A program made the position numbers and the translations under genes. Below are positions 14,303 through 21,887 of a stretch of 21,887 nt of DNA, piece after piece. The stretch covers positions 1 through 21,887 of the forward strand of contig JBFMFE010000261.1 of the NCBI GenBank assembly GCA_040752295.1. Reading direction: 5' to 3'. The stretch's first letter is position 1, and the number at the start of each line of letters is the position of its first letter. The notes under the pieces are model-generated. The model was not told where the DNA came from. It did not search any database and saw only the letters and a list, made by a program, of their open reading frames with translations. The stretch comes from JBFMFE01 sp040752295 (GTDB taxonomy: Bacteria; UBP15; UBA6099; JBFMBQ01).

Positions 14303-15661
14303 TCAGATCAGAAACCCGAGGAACGTCACGCCCAGTCCCATTATGACGAACCCGAAAATGCACGCCACCGCCGAGTAGCCCATGATCTGCCGCGCCTCGA
14401 GATGGGTTATCCCCAGAAGCGGAAGCGTCCAGAACGGCTGGATCATGTTCGTCACCTGGTCGCCGTACGCCACCGCCATCAGAGTGTGCGAAAAGGACAC
14501 TCCCAGCTTCGGCGCGGCCTCCACCATGATCGGTCCCTGAAGCATCCATTGCCCCCCGCCGGAAGGCACGAACACGTTCACTATACTCGCGCTCACGAAA
14601 GTGAACAGCGGGTACGTGAAACCGGTGGAGAAACCCACGAACCAGTCCGATATGATCGCCACAAGCCCCGCGCCGTGCATCATGCCCATTATCCCGGCGT
14701 AGAACGGAAACTGAAGAAGTATCCCCCCGCACCCCCGGACGGCGTCCGCCACCGCGCGCACGTACGCCGCGGGGCTTGCGTGAAGTATAAACCCCGCCAC
14801 CAGAAACGCCGTGATTATCGAATTGAGGTCAACGCCGCCGAAGCCCTTCTCCCTGAAGTGGAGAATCAGATAGCCGGCCCCGAGCAGGGCGAACACCGCC
14901 GTTATCAGCGCCGAGTTCTCCAGCCGCCCGGCGAACGTCGCGCGCGCCGGGCGCGCCGCGGCGCCCCGGACGGTCTCCTCGTAAATCCCGTCCGGCATCT
15001 CGTCAATCTCCTCCCTGCGCCGGGGCGACATCGCCCCCATCACGAGCGGCAGCGCCGCCACGAGCGCACAGCTCACCACCAGGTTCATCGGCGCCAGTAT
15101 CGTCTGCCTTATGGACAGAACGCCCATCCTGTCGGCGAGAAAGTGCCCTTCCTCCGCAGCCTTCAGCGGCGCCGAACCCGACAAACCTCCGTGCCACACC
15201 ATCAGACCGGTATAAGCGGCGGCGCACAGCAGCGCATAAGAGACCGGCAGCCCCCTCCGCCTCGCCTGCGCACCCATCTCCCGGCACAGCATGGCGCCCC
15301 CGATCAGTCCGAGTCCCCAGTTGATCAACCCCAGAACCGACGCCGTGAGCGTCGTGAGAGCGACCGCTCCGAACTGGCTCCGCGGCACGCCCGCGACCGC
15401 CTTCAGCAGCCGCCTCACCGGCGCCGTGGCGGCCAGCGCGTGACCGGTTATCAGCACCAGACACATCTGCGCAGCGAACGTCAGGAACTCGGACCCCATC
15501 AACCCCCGCCCCCACATCCGAACCATCTCCGCGGCGCCCTTCCCGCCGAGAACCATGCCCAAAACAAACGTCACGAAGGTCAGGATAAGCGCGAACACGA
15601 ACGGATCGGGCACCAGGCGGAGCGAAAGAAACGTGAAGAATGAACCGAGCCTTCTTATCAT
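14303..15661 (-). CDS. atoE: Short-chain fatty acid transporter, AtoE family
   Basis: 452 residues, very hydrophobic throughout, the usual size for the AtoE/SCFA transporter family. The start, MIRRLGSFFTFLSLRLVPDP, and the segments MWGRGLMGSEFLTFAAQM, GLINWGLGLIGGAMLCRE and GLMVWHGGLSGSAPL are characteristic. Further on, the VFVPSGGGQWMLQGPI loop and MAVAYGDQVTNMIQPFW are the most conserved parts of the family. It is expected to carry acetoacetate or other short-chain fatty acids across the cytoplasmic membrane. It begins 13 nt after the stop of acetoacetyl-CoA synthetase, so the pair is almost certainly one transcript and a transport-plus-activation unit. The ribosome site (GGCGG) is poor, which fits translational coupling. 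In E. coli, atoE lies with atoDAB, a CoA transferase system; here a synthetase takes that place. Confidence 0.93.
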   Translation of the reverse strand: MIRRLGSFFTFLSLRLVPDPFVFALILTFVTFVLGMVLGGKGAAEMVRMWGRGLMGSEFLTFAAQMCLVLITGHALAATAPVRRLLKAVAGVPRSQFGAVALTTLTASVLGLINWGLGLIGGAMLCREMGAQARRRGLPVSYALLCAAAYTGLMVWHGGLSGSAPLKAAEEGHFLADRMGVLSIRQTILAPMNLVVSCALVAALPLVMGAMSPRRREEIDEMPDGIYEETVRGAAARPARATFAGRLENSALITAVFALLGAGYLILHFREKGFGGVDLNSIITAFLVAGFILHASPAAYVRAVADAVRGCGGILLQFPFYAGIMGMMHGAGLVAIISDWFVGFSTGFTYPLFTFVSASIVNVFVPSGGGQWMLQGPIMVEAAPKLGVSFSHTLMAVAYGDQVTNMIQPFWTLPLLGITHLEARQIMGYSAVACIFGFVIMGLGVTFLGFLI

Positions 15662-15674
15662 TTTCCGCCGACAG

Positions 15675-17633
15675 TCAGGTTTTCAGCTCGGGGATATCCT
15701 TGTACAGATCGAGCGATTCGGGATTGGCGAGCGCGTCGCGGTTGAGCACCGGCGCGCCGTGAATCACGTTCTTGACCGCCAGTTCGACCTTCTTCATGTT
15801 GATCGTGTAGGGGATGTCCTTTATGGGAAGCACCTTCGCCGGAACGTGGCGCGGGCTGCACTGCGTCCTTATCGCCGCCTTGAGCCTGCCTGCCAGTTCC
15901 TCGCTGAATTCGTACCCCTCCGCCGTCTTCACGAAAAGGACCACGCGGACATCGTTTTCCCAGTCCTGCCCCACCACGAGGCTGTCGGCGACCTCCTCCA
16001 TGTTCTCCACCACCCTGTAAATCTCCGCCGTACCGATCCGCACGCCTCCCGGGTTGAGCGTTGCGTCCGATCTCCCGTAGATCACGACGCCGCCGCGCTC
16101 GTTTATCTCTATGAAATCGCCGTGAGTCCATACGCCGGGATACCTGTCGAAATACGCGCGGCGGTACTTCTCTCCGTCCGGGTCGTTCCAGAAATAAATC
16201 GGCATCGAAGGGAACGGCGACGCGCACACCAGTTCCCCCTTCCGTCCGATGACCGGTCTGCCGTCGGGATCGTAAGCGTGAACGTTCATGCCGAGACACC
16301 GGCACTGCAGTTCGCCCCTGTAAACGGGTCCCATCGGATTCCCCGCGGCGAAGCACCCGTTCAGGTCCGTGCCTCCCGATATGGAGGACAGGCACACGTC
16401 TTCCTTGACGTCGCGGTACACGTAATCGAAGCTCTCCTCGGCGAGGGGCGATCCCGTCGAAAGCACCGCCTTCAGCGCGCTCAGGTCGAATCTCTCGCGG
16501 GGCTTCAATCCAGCCTGCTCGACGGACGCAAGGTACCTCGCGCTCGCGCCGAACACCGTCATCGCCTCGTCCTGCGCGAGCCGGAACAGCGCGCCGGGAT
16601 CGGGATGGAACGGCGACCCGTCGAAGAGTATCACCGTGGCGCCAAGCGCAAGCGAGGAAACCATCCAGTTCCACATCATCCAGCCGCAGGTCGTGAAGTA
16701 GAACAACCGGTCCTCGCGTTTCAGGTCCGTGTGAAGCTTCAATTCTTTAACATGGTTTATCAGGATGCCGCCCGCGCTTTGAACCATGCACTTCGGAAGC
16801 CCGGTGGTGCCGGACGAATACATTATGTAGAGCGGGTGATCGAACGGAAGCTGTTCGAACTCCATCTCAAGCCCCGCGTCACTCGATATGAAATCGTCGT
16901 AGTGGACGGCGTCCGGCAGGGCGCCGATGTCCGCGCGCTCCTCGGTATAGGGCGCCACGACGACCCGGGGGCGCGACGAAAGCTGCGAGAAAATCCCGGC
17001 GACCTTTTCGAGGGAGTTGAAAGACTTCCCGTTGTACGAGTAACCGTTCGCCGTGAAAAGAACCTTCGGCTCGATCTGCCCGAAGCGGTCGAGCACCCCC
17101 CTGACGCCGAAATCGGGCGAGCACGACGACCAGACCGCCCCGATGCTCGTCGCGGCGAGCATCGCGATGATCGCCTGCGGCATGTTCGGCATGAACCCGA
17201 CCACCCTGTCCCCCACGGTCACCCCGGCGTCGCGTAGCGACTTCGCCAGCCGCGCCGTCTCGTCGTAAACCTCGGCGTACGTCATCCTCACCGGCGCCGC
17301 CATCGCCTCGCCCTTGAATATGATCGCGGGATGATCGTCGCGGTACCTCAGAAGGTTCTCCGCGAAATTCAGCCGGGCGCCGGAGAACCATCCGGCGCCG
17401 GGCATCTTCCCGGCGTCGTCAACGACTTCGTCGTACCCCCTGGACGCCTTTATCTCCGCCTCCTCCCACATGTCCGCCCAGAAATCGGCAACGTTCTCCA
17501 CGGACCACCGGTGAAGTTCCTCGTATTCGCGAAAGTCTTTGCCGCGTCCGGCGTTCACCCTGCGCATGAACCCGTAAACGTTTGTACCCTTCGCCCGTTC
17601 CTCAGACGGAGTCCACATCGGCTGCTTCGACAT
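15675..17633 (-). CDS. Acetoacetyl-CoA synthetase (acetoacetate--CoA ligase)
   Basis: 652 residues, the normal AACS length. It activates acetoacetate with ATP and CoA through an acyl-adenylate. The N-terminal domain (ADFWADMWEE; PGAGWFSGARLNFAENLL) is specific to the AACS branch of acyl-CoA synthetases. Other marks are the P-loop YIMYSSGTTGLPK at 269-281, GRSDATLNPGGVRIGTAEIY, and the C-terminal NMKKVELAVK with catalytic Lys614 or its neighbour. I chose ATG 17633, giving MSKQPMWTPSEERAKGTN, because AGGAGG lies 6 nt upstream; extending the frame to 17714 would add 27 residues that overlap the promoter and match nothing in the family. It is followed after 13 nt by the AtoE transporter. Acetoacetate could come from outside, from ketone bodies or from polyhydroxybutyrate turnover; no polyhydroxybutyrate gene is in view. 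Confidence 0.95.
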   Translation of the reverse strand: MSKQPMWTPSEERAKGTNVYGFMRRVNAGRGKDFREYEELHRWSVENVADFWADMWEEAEIKASRGYDEVVDDAGKMPGAGWFSGARLNFAENLLRYRDDHPAIIFKGEAMAAPVRMTYAEVYDETARLAKSLRDAGVTVGDRVVGFMPNMPQAIIAMLAATSIGAVWSSCSPDFGVRGVLDRFGQIEPKVLFTANGYSYNGKSFNSLEKVAGIFSQLSSRPRVVVAPYTEERADIGALPDAVHYDDFISSDAGLEMEFEQLPFDHPLYIMYSSGTTGLPKCMVQSAGGILINHVKELKLHTDLKREDRLFYFTTCGWMMWNWMVSSLALGATVILFDGSPFHPDPGALFRLAQDEAMTVFGASARYLASVEQAGLKPRERFDLSALKAVLSTGSPLAEESFDYVYRDVKEDVCLSSISGGTDLNGCFAAGNPMGPVYRGELQCRCLGMNVHAYDPDGRPVIGRKGELVCASPFPSMPIYFWNDPDGEKYRRAYFDRYPGVWTHGDFIEINERGGVVIYGRSDATLNPGGVRIGTAEIYRVVENMEEVADSLVVGQDWENDVRVVLFVKTAEGYEFSEELAGRLKAAIRTQCSPRHVPAKVLPIKDIPYTINMKKVELAVKNVIHGAPVLNRDALANPESLDLYKDIPELKT

Positions 17634-17681
17634 GCCCTGCCTCCTGCCGGATTCTCTTTCGTGATTCAGGAACCGTTTAAA

Positions 17682-17711
17682 ATCGTACCCCTCATTTCCT
17701 CGCCATGTCAA
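17682..17711 (-). promoter_or_regulatory. Promoter for the AACS-AtoE operon
   Basis: An exact TTGACA (17706-17711, minus strand) is followed after 18 bp by TACGAT (17682-17687), four of six matches. A start near 17675 gives a leader of about 42 nt to the ATG at 17633. The 117-bp gap after the RACo-like gene also fits independent transcription of the acetoacetate genes. Confidence 0.4.
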
Positions 17712-17750
17712 CAAAACCAGACGCCGGGCGAGCGGCGCGCCGCGGTTATT

Positions 17751-19589
17751 TTACCTCACCCTGTATGGGGGAAACTCAAGGTTTTTCACGAAAAGTTCCT
17801 GAAAGCCGCGCCATCCGGACAGCTCGAGGCACTTCATTTTGCCCGCCGTGTCCACGGCGCGGCGCCACGCCCGCTCCGACAGCAGGCACATCGCGGCGCC
17901 GTCCAGTGCGGCGTTCCCCACGTACTTCACCCCTTCCGCGTCCACGTCGGGGAGCACCCCCGCCTCGATGGCGCTCTCCGCCCGAAGCGAACTCCCCAGA
18001 AGTCCCGCAAGATATATTCTCCCGATCTCACGCGCCCGCACCCTTTCCTTCTTTAAAAGCGCCTGAATGCCGGTGATTATCGCCGATTTCGCAAGCTGAA
18101 ACTGCCGGACGTCGCCCTGGGTCAGAAAAACGCCTTCACTGCCCGCCCTTAACGCGAATCTCTCCCCGCCCCCTTTCTCACGGACGAAATTCCTCTTGAG
18201 AAAAGCGTATTCGCCCCGCAGCCGCGCCGGGTCCAGCCTCCCTCCCCCGTCAATCGCGCCCGCGAGCCGGAGTTCAGCCATCGCGTCCATGAGCGCGCTC
18301 CCGCACAGGCCCGACGGCGCAAGCCCCCCGATTGTCGCGTACCTCAAAGCTCCGGCGTCCAGAAAAACGTGCTGCACGGCGCCCGGTTTCGCCCTCGTCC
18401 CGCAGGAAATCTGCGCCCCCTCCAGCGCCGGTCCCGCCGCCGCGGAGCACGCTGCCATCCCCCCCCGCCCGCTCAACACGATCTCCGCGTTCGTGCCCAT
18501 GTCAACGAGCAGTTCACACTCCCCCCCCCTCCCAATACCAGCCGCCAGAACCGCGCCTATCGTGTCCGCGCCGACGTACGCCGACACGGCGGGCGGAACC
18601 CTAATCCGCGCGCCGGGACTGACCTCCAGTCCAACGTCGCGCGCCGGCACGTCGAGCGCGCCCGAAAACGCGGGCACGTACGGCGCCGCCGCTATGTTCT
18701 CCGGCGAGACGCCCCCCAGCAGGTGCATCATCGTGGGATTCCCCACGGCGACCACCTCGTATATGCCTCCGGGGTCAACGCCCCCGTCCCGCGCCGCCCC
18801 GTTCAGCATCCCGTTCAGCGCATCAACGACGATTTTCCGCAGGGTCTCCAAACCGCCCTCTCTCTCCGCCGCAAAAAAAATCCTCGACGCAACGTCGGCG
18901 CCGTACCGCTCCTGGGGGTTGATCGCCGTCCTCCCCCCGATCATGTCCCCCGTCCTCAGATCGTACACGCTCACCGACAGCGTCGTTGTCCCCACGTCCA
19001 CCGCTGCGCCCGCCAAAACCGGCGTCGTGTCTCCCGGCTCCACCGCCGCCAGACGCCCGCCGCAGGTCACTGCCGTCACACCGAACCCGCCGGCGCGCAG
19101 CGCCCCCGGCAGTGTCTTCATCACGTCGAGAGAAACTTCCATCCCGTCTCCGCCGCCGAGAGCCTCGATCACCCGTTCAAGGTCGCTCTTCTGGCTCCGC
19201 AGGCTCGGCGCCCTCAGCTTTAAAAACGTCTTTTCAACCCTCGGCGCCGGTTTAATCCCCCGCGCGCGTAAAAGAGAGCGGGGCGTTCCGGACTCTCCGC
19301 CCGAAACGCGCGCCGGGGTCCGTACCGAAACGTCTCCCGCCGCTTCCGCCTGGCACGCAAGCCGCCACCCCCGCCCCATCTCACCCGCCGTGAGCTTCTC
19401 CAACTCCCGGGGCGTCGCCGGAGCGGCGTCGCCCTTTACCCTCACCCGGCACTTCCCGCATTTGCCGCGACCGCCGCAGGGCGAATCAACCGGCTCGCCG
19501 GCGCGCCACGCCGCCTCGAGCACCGTGCAGCCCAGGGGAACCTCCGCCTCCCTCCCCGAAAGTTGGAAAAAAACCCTTGCCTTCCTCAT
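17751..19589 (-). CDS. RACo-like corrinoid-activation protein: [2Fe-2S] ferredoxin plus ASKHA ATPase domain (DUF4445)
   Basis: 612 residues, usual family length. Residues 1-90 are a plant-type ferredoxin domain whose cluster cysteines are Cys38, Cys44, Cys47 and Cys79 (CGGRGKCGKC, then RLACQ). A linker leads to an actin-like ATPase domain: AVDVGTTTLSVSVYD at 196-210, INPQERYGADVASR at 223-236, VGNPTMMHLL at 282-291, VDMGTNAEIV at 362-371 and GPALEGAQISCG at 386-397. These are the signature segments of RACo, which uses ATP to reduce inactive Co(II) corrinoid protein back to Co(I) for methyl transfer in the Wood-Ljungdahl pathway or O-demethylation. Its normal partners (corrinoid iron-sulfur protein, methyltransferase) are not in the window. 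It is 70 bp downstream of xseB and 117 bp upstream of AACS. The ATG has only a weak GGGTGG before it. The specific target protein is unknown. Confidence 0.9.
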   Translation of the reverse strand: MRKARVFFQLSGREAEVPLGCTVLEAAWRAGEPVDSPCGGRGKCGKCRVRVKGDAAPATPRELEKLTAGEMGRGWRLACQAEAAGDVSVRTPARVSGGESGTPRSLLRARGIKPAPRVEKTFLKLRAPSLRSQKSDLERVIEALGGGDGMEVSLDVMKTLPGALRAGGFGVTAVTCGGRLAAVEPGDTTPVLAGAAVDVGTTTLSVSVYDLRTGDMIGGRTAINPQERYGADVASRIFFAAEREGGLETLRKIVVDALNGMLNGAARDGGVDPGGIYEVVAVGNPTMMHLLGGVSPENIAAAPYVPAFSGALDVPARDVGLEVSPGARIRVPPAVSAYVGADTIGAVLAAGIGRGGECELLVDMGTNAEIVLSGRGGMAACSAAAGPALEGAQISCGTRAKPGAVQHVFLDAGALRYATIGGLAPSGLCGSALMDAMAELRLAGAIDGGGRLDPARLRGEYAFLKRNFVREKGGGERFALRAGSEGVFLTQGDVRQFQLAKSAIITGIQALLKKERVRAREIGRIYLAGLLGSSLRAESAIEAGVLPDVDAEGVKYVGNAALDGAAMCLLSERAWRRAVDTAGKMKCLELSGWRGFQELFVKNLEFPPYRVR

Positions 19590-19659
19590 CCGCCACCCGT
19601 AAGCCCGCGCGATAAACGGAAAAACACGATGAAGCCGAACTGTTCTTTCAGTGGAAAAG

Positions 19660-19896
19660 TCAGTCCTGCCCGGGGAACTCGTCCGCGGTCCCGCTCTCGT
19701 CGAGTTCCGCGAGCCTGTTTATCTTCGCTTCAGCTTCTTCGAGGAACTTCTGGCATTTTCTGGCGATCCCGATCCCTTCCTCGAACAGTTTCAGTATCTC
19801 CTCGAGATCGCCCTCGCCGCCCTCGATGCACGACACTATCTCCTCGAGCCGCTTGAGGTTTTTCTCGAAATTCTCTTTTCCGACCTTCGCTGCCAA
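19660..19896 (-). CDS. xseB: Exodeoxyribonuclease VII small subunit
   Basis: The small subunit of exonuclease VII, which with XseA degrades single-stranded DNA in both directions in repair and recombination. The core ENFEKNLKRLEEIVSCIEGG, then LEEILKLFEEGIGIARKCQKFLEEAEAKI, is the full XseB helical-pair pattern. I chose the TTG at 19896 (79 codons with stop) because GGGGGAGG lies 9 nt upstream and the product then starts close to the conserved FE..L.RLEEIV. A GTG at 19926 would add ten residues but has no clear ribosome site. It follows xseA with a short gap on the same strand, the usual arrangement. Confidence 0.94.
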   Translation of the reverse strand: MAAKVGKENFEKNLKRLEEIVSCIEGGEGDLEEILKLFEEGIGIARKCQKFLEEAEAKINRLAELDESGTADEFPGQD

Positions 19897-19967
19897 TTGC
19901 GGCGTCCTCCCCCGCAATTCTATCACATCCGGCGCCCGATCACCCTGAACACATCCTTACTCTCTTA

Positions 19968-21254
19968 TCAGCCCTCCGCGCCGCCGCCCCGTAAATCAAG
20001 CTCCCTGTTGCTCAGCGTTCGGTCCCGCATACCCTTCTCCCCGCCGCCTCTGCCCTCAGCCACGGAGAAAAACTCTCCATCCGCAACCCTCGTCCTGAGC
20101 CTGCGCCCCCGCCTGACCTGCGACACGCTGCGCACAAGATCACCCGTCGCCGAATCATAGCACAGGGAATAGCCCCGCGAAAGAACCCGCATCGGGTCCA
20201 GCGACTTCAACTTTTCATGGAGCATTCTCACGCCCCCCGACGCCGCCTCCAGACGGTAACGAACCTCACCCGCCGCCGCGGCGACACGCTCATCAACGTA
20301 CTGCTGCTTCTGGCGCACCATGTCCGCCACGCGCCTCGTGGTGAGAACCGCACGGCTTCCCTCCAGCTTCGCCTTTTCGAGTGCAACGCGCCCCGACGCC
20401 GCCCTGAGTATCGCCGCGCCGGCGCGCGCGACCTTCCCCAGAACCTCTTCAAGCGAGGGCACCGCGATTTCAGCGGCGGCGGACGGCGTCGGCGCGCGCA
20501 GGTCGGCAGCGAAGTCCGCTATAGTGAAATCCGTCTCGTGACCGACTCCCGTCACCACGGGAACCCGGCTCGCCGCTATCGCCCGCGCCACCCGCTCGTC
20601 GTTGAATCCCCACAAATCCTCTATCGAACCGCCGCCTCGCACGAGCAGTATGAGCGAAACACCGCTCACACCCTGCGCCGCCCCCAGCGCCGCCGCTATG
20701 CTCCCCGGCGCCTCCTCCCCCTGCACCACCGCCGGCACCACCACAAGCTCTATCGGGGGAAATCGCCGCGTGATCACGTTGATCACGTCCCGCACCGCCG
20801 CCCCCGTCGGCGACGTGACCACCGCAACCTTCCACGGAAACTCCGGCAGCGCCTTCTTCCGCCCCTCGTCGAACAAACCCTCAGCCGCTAATTTTTTCTT
20901 CAACTCCTCGAACCTGACGTACAGTTCGCCCAATCCCGCCGGGCGCAGCCGCCTCACGTACAACTGGTACTCCCCGCGTTTCTCGTACACCCCAACCGAG
21001 CCGAATGCGTGCACCTTCGCCCCGTCCCCGATCCCTCCCGCCCCGGCCGACGGGGCGAACTGGCGGAACATGACCGCCCTTATCTGCGCGCCCTCGTCCT
21101 TCAGGGAAAAATAGAGATGCCCGGAACCGTGCCGTTTGAAGTTCGACACCTCGCCCTCGACCCATACCTCCTGAAGCACGGGTTCCCCCTCGACGGCGTC
21201 CTTCACCAGCGCCGTTATCCCGGACACGGAGAGAATCCGCGCCTCACCGCTCAT
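19968..21254 (-). CDS. xseA: Exodeoxyribonuclease VII large subunit
   Basis: 428 residues, normal length. This is the catalytic subunit of exonuclease VII. The N-terminal OB-fold begins at VWVEGEVSNFKRHGSGHLYF (31-50). The catalytic region includes VVTSPTGAAVRDVINVITRR, RGGGSIEDLW at 206-215 and GHETDFTIADFAADLRAPTP starting at 238. A long helical region and the C-terminal SLDPMRVLSRGYSL segment follow. GGAGG lies a few bases before the ATG. The ATG sits inside the end of nusB (11-bp overlap), so translation of the two is probably coupled. In many Firmicutes folD lies between nusB and xseA; here it is absent. Confidence 0.97.
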   Translation of the reverse strand: MSGEARILSVSGITALVKDAVEGEPVLQEVWVEGEVSNFKRHGSGHLYFSLKDEGAQIRAVMFRQFAPSAGAGGIGDGAKVHAFGSVGVYEKRGEYQLYVRRLRPAGLGELYVRFEELKKKLAAEGLFDEGRKKALPEFPWKVAVVTSPTGAAVRDVINVITRRFPPIELVVVPAVVQGEEAPGSIAAALGAAQGVSGVSLILLVRGGGSIEDLWGFNDERVARAIAASRVPVVTGVGHETDFTIADFAADLRAPTPSAAAEIAVPSLEEVLGKVARAGAAILRAASGRVALEKAKLEGSRAVLTTRRVADMVRQKQQYVDERVAAAAGEVRYRLEAASGGVRMLHEKLKSLDPMRVLSRGYSLCYDSATGDLVRSVSQVRRGRRLRTRVADGEFFSVAEGRGGGEKGMRDRTLSNRELDLRGGGAEG

Positions 21255-21678
21255 CGGTCCTCCCTCCGGACGACGCGGACGGGTTGTCCCTCAGGAACTT
21301 CCCGAGGATTCCGTTAACGTACCTGCCGGAATTCTCCGTGCCGAACTTCTTTGCTATGCGCACCGCCTCGCTGACGGCGACGCTCGCAGGAACGTCCTTC
21401 AGGTACAGAATCTCCGCGAGCGAGATGCGCAGCACCGCAAGCTCGACCCCTCCCAGGCGCCCGATCGGCCAGTCGGTCGAATAATCGCCGACAATCCCAT
21501 CTATGCGGCGAAGGTTTTCCCTCACGGTTTTTATTATGTTCCGGATATACTCCGCGTCGCCGGGATCGAGCGTTTCCTCCCGCGCCCGCGCGCCGACGAC
21601 GTTGTTGACGGCTCCCTCGCTTTTATCAATCTGGAACAGCGCCTGCATTGCGACGACGCGGGCTTTGTTGCGCGACAT
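21244..21678 (-). CDS. nusB: Transcription antitermination factor NusB
   Basis: 144 residues, all-helical, normal length. NusB binds boxA RNA with NusE (S10) and prevents premature termination in rRNA operons. It starts SRNKARVVAMQALFQIDKSEG, the conserved NusB opening. WPIGRLGGVELAVLRISLAE and SVAVSEAVRIAKKFGTENSGRYVNGILGK are the signature C-terminal helices. The ATG is one base after the TGA of the DUF2273 gene, with GGGAAGTGAG before it. It overlaps xseA by 11 bp, so the cluster is tightly coupled. Confidence 0.97.
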   Translation of the reverse strand: MSRNKARVVAMQALFQIDKSEGAVNNVVGARAREETLDPGDAEYIRNIIKTVRENLRRIDGIVGDYSTDWPIGRLGGVELAVLRISLAEILYLKDVPASVAVSEAVRIAKKFGTENSGRYVNGILGKFLRDNPSASSGGRTDER

Positions 21679-21679
21679 C

Positions 21680-21886
21680 TCACTTCCCTAAATAGGTGTC
21701 TATGAATCTGCGCAGAAGCTCGCGGTCGTCCACAACCCTGCCGATAAAATACCCCGCTGCGGCAAGCGCCGCGATGAAGATCGCCTTGAAAAAACCGACG
21801 GTGACGATCAGCACGCCCGCCGCGGCGAACAGGAGCGCCAGGAGTACCCTCGCGCGGTTCTTCTCGAACCCCCCCCCTCCGTTCAT
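21680..21886 (-). CDS. Small membrane protein, DUF2273 family
   Basis: 68 residues, consisting of two adjacent hydrophobic helices (about 13-30 and 32-48) and a short amphipathic tail (DDRELLRRFIDTYLGK). GFFKAIFIAALAAAGYFIGR is the family's typical second helix and glycine pattern. In Firmicutes and Actinobacteria this family accompanies Asp23/Gls24 envelope-stress proteins, with nusB often further on, as here. The ATG lies one base from the window end, so a more upstream start cannot be excluded. A run of eight G (21870-21877, minus strand) follows the start and encodes three of the four Gly in MNGGGGF. The function is not known. Confidence 0.8.
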   Translation of the reverse strand: MNGGGGFEKNRARVLLALLFAAAGVLIVTVGFFKAIFIAALAAAGYFIGRVVDDRELLRRFIDTYLGK

Positions 21887-21887
21887 G

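Noticed and set aside
14402..17237. Long plus-strand frames opposite the transporter and AACS genes
   Set aside because: They run antisense to intact, well-recognised genes, have biased Arg/Pro/His composition and lack ribosome sites or family motifs.
18196..19602. Long Ser/Pro-rich plus-strand frame opposite the RACo-like gene
   Set aside because: It is low-complexity antisense sequence of a GC-rich gene without any domain signal.
19590..19659. Hairpin ACTG-N6-CAGT after xseB as a terminator
   Set aside because: The stem is only four base pairs and no T-run follows it directly.

Overview
The window looks like chromosomal DNA of a GC-rich, diderm (Gram-negative-type) bacterium. Support: most genes are visibly GC-rich, GTG and TTG starts are frequent, Shine-Dalgarno sites are good, and one lipoprotein has Ser at +2 after the lipid-modified Cys, as expected for outer-membrane sorting. 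The order DUF2273 - nusB - xseA - xseB at the right end resembles Firmicutes operons (where an Asp23/Gls24 gene often comes first), so the layout does not match a textbook proteobacterium. I cannot name the phylum. I see no rRNA, tRNA, CRISPR array, insertion sequence or prophage.

Layout, left to right. (1) Positions 1-469, minus strand: a short ORF resembling the N-terminus of a glycosyltransferase, ending in an ATGA overlap with a gene that runs off the window. (2) 629-5011, plus strand: a membrane-anchored penicillin-acylase-family hydrolase and a GT39-type membrane glycosyltransferase. (3) 5032-6861, minus: glmS, convergent with GT39. (4) 6930-10346, minus: an AT-rich Eco57I-like restriction-modification/methylase gene that looks horizontally acquired and has altered residues at two key motifs. 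(5) 10392-11889, minus: a two-gene envelope operon (a lipoprotein with a lectin-like fold, and a CsgG-family protein) with a near-consensus promoter at 12022-12050. (6) pyk (minus) and a GNAT acetyltransferase (plus), divergent from a 184-bp intergenic region. (7) 14303-17633, minus: an acetoacetate module with acetoacetyl-CoA synthetase and an AtoE-type short-chain fatty-acid transporter, with its own TTGACA promoter. (8) 17751-19589, minus: a RACo-like ferredoxin/ASKHA ATPase that reactivates corrinoid proteins. (9) 19660-21886, minus: xseB, xseA, nusB and a DUF2273 membrane protein.

How the genes fit together. The AtoE and AACS genes plausibly import and activate acetoacetate to acetoacetyl-CoA. 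The RACo-like gene beside them implies corrinoid methyl transfer elsewhere in the genome, but no corrinoid protein is visible here. glmS and the glycosyltransferases serve envelope-sugar synthesis. No stretch longer than about 300 bases lacks a gene. The longest gaps are 3155-3358 (a possible degenerate repeat), 13503-13686 (a divergent promoter region), 11890-12071 (a promoter with a dyad) and 470-628 (an AT-rich divergent promoter island).

I did not find a convincing whole new multi-gene system. The parts most worth a second look are the altered R-M protein, the lipoprotein/CsgG operon with a dyad around its promoter, the orphan RACo gene, and the rearranged-looking left edge.
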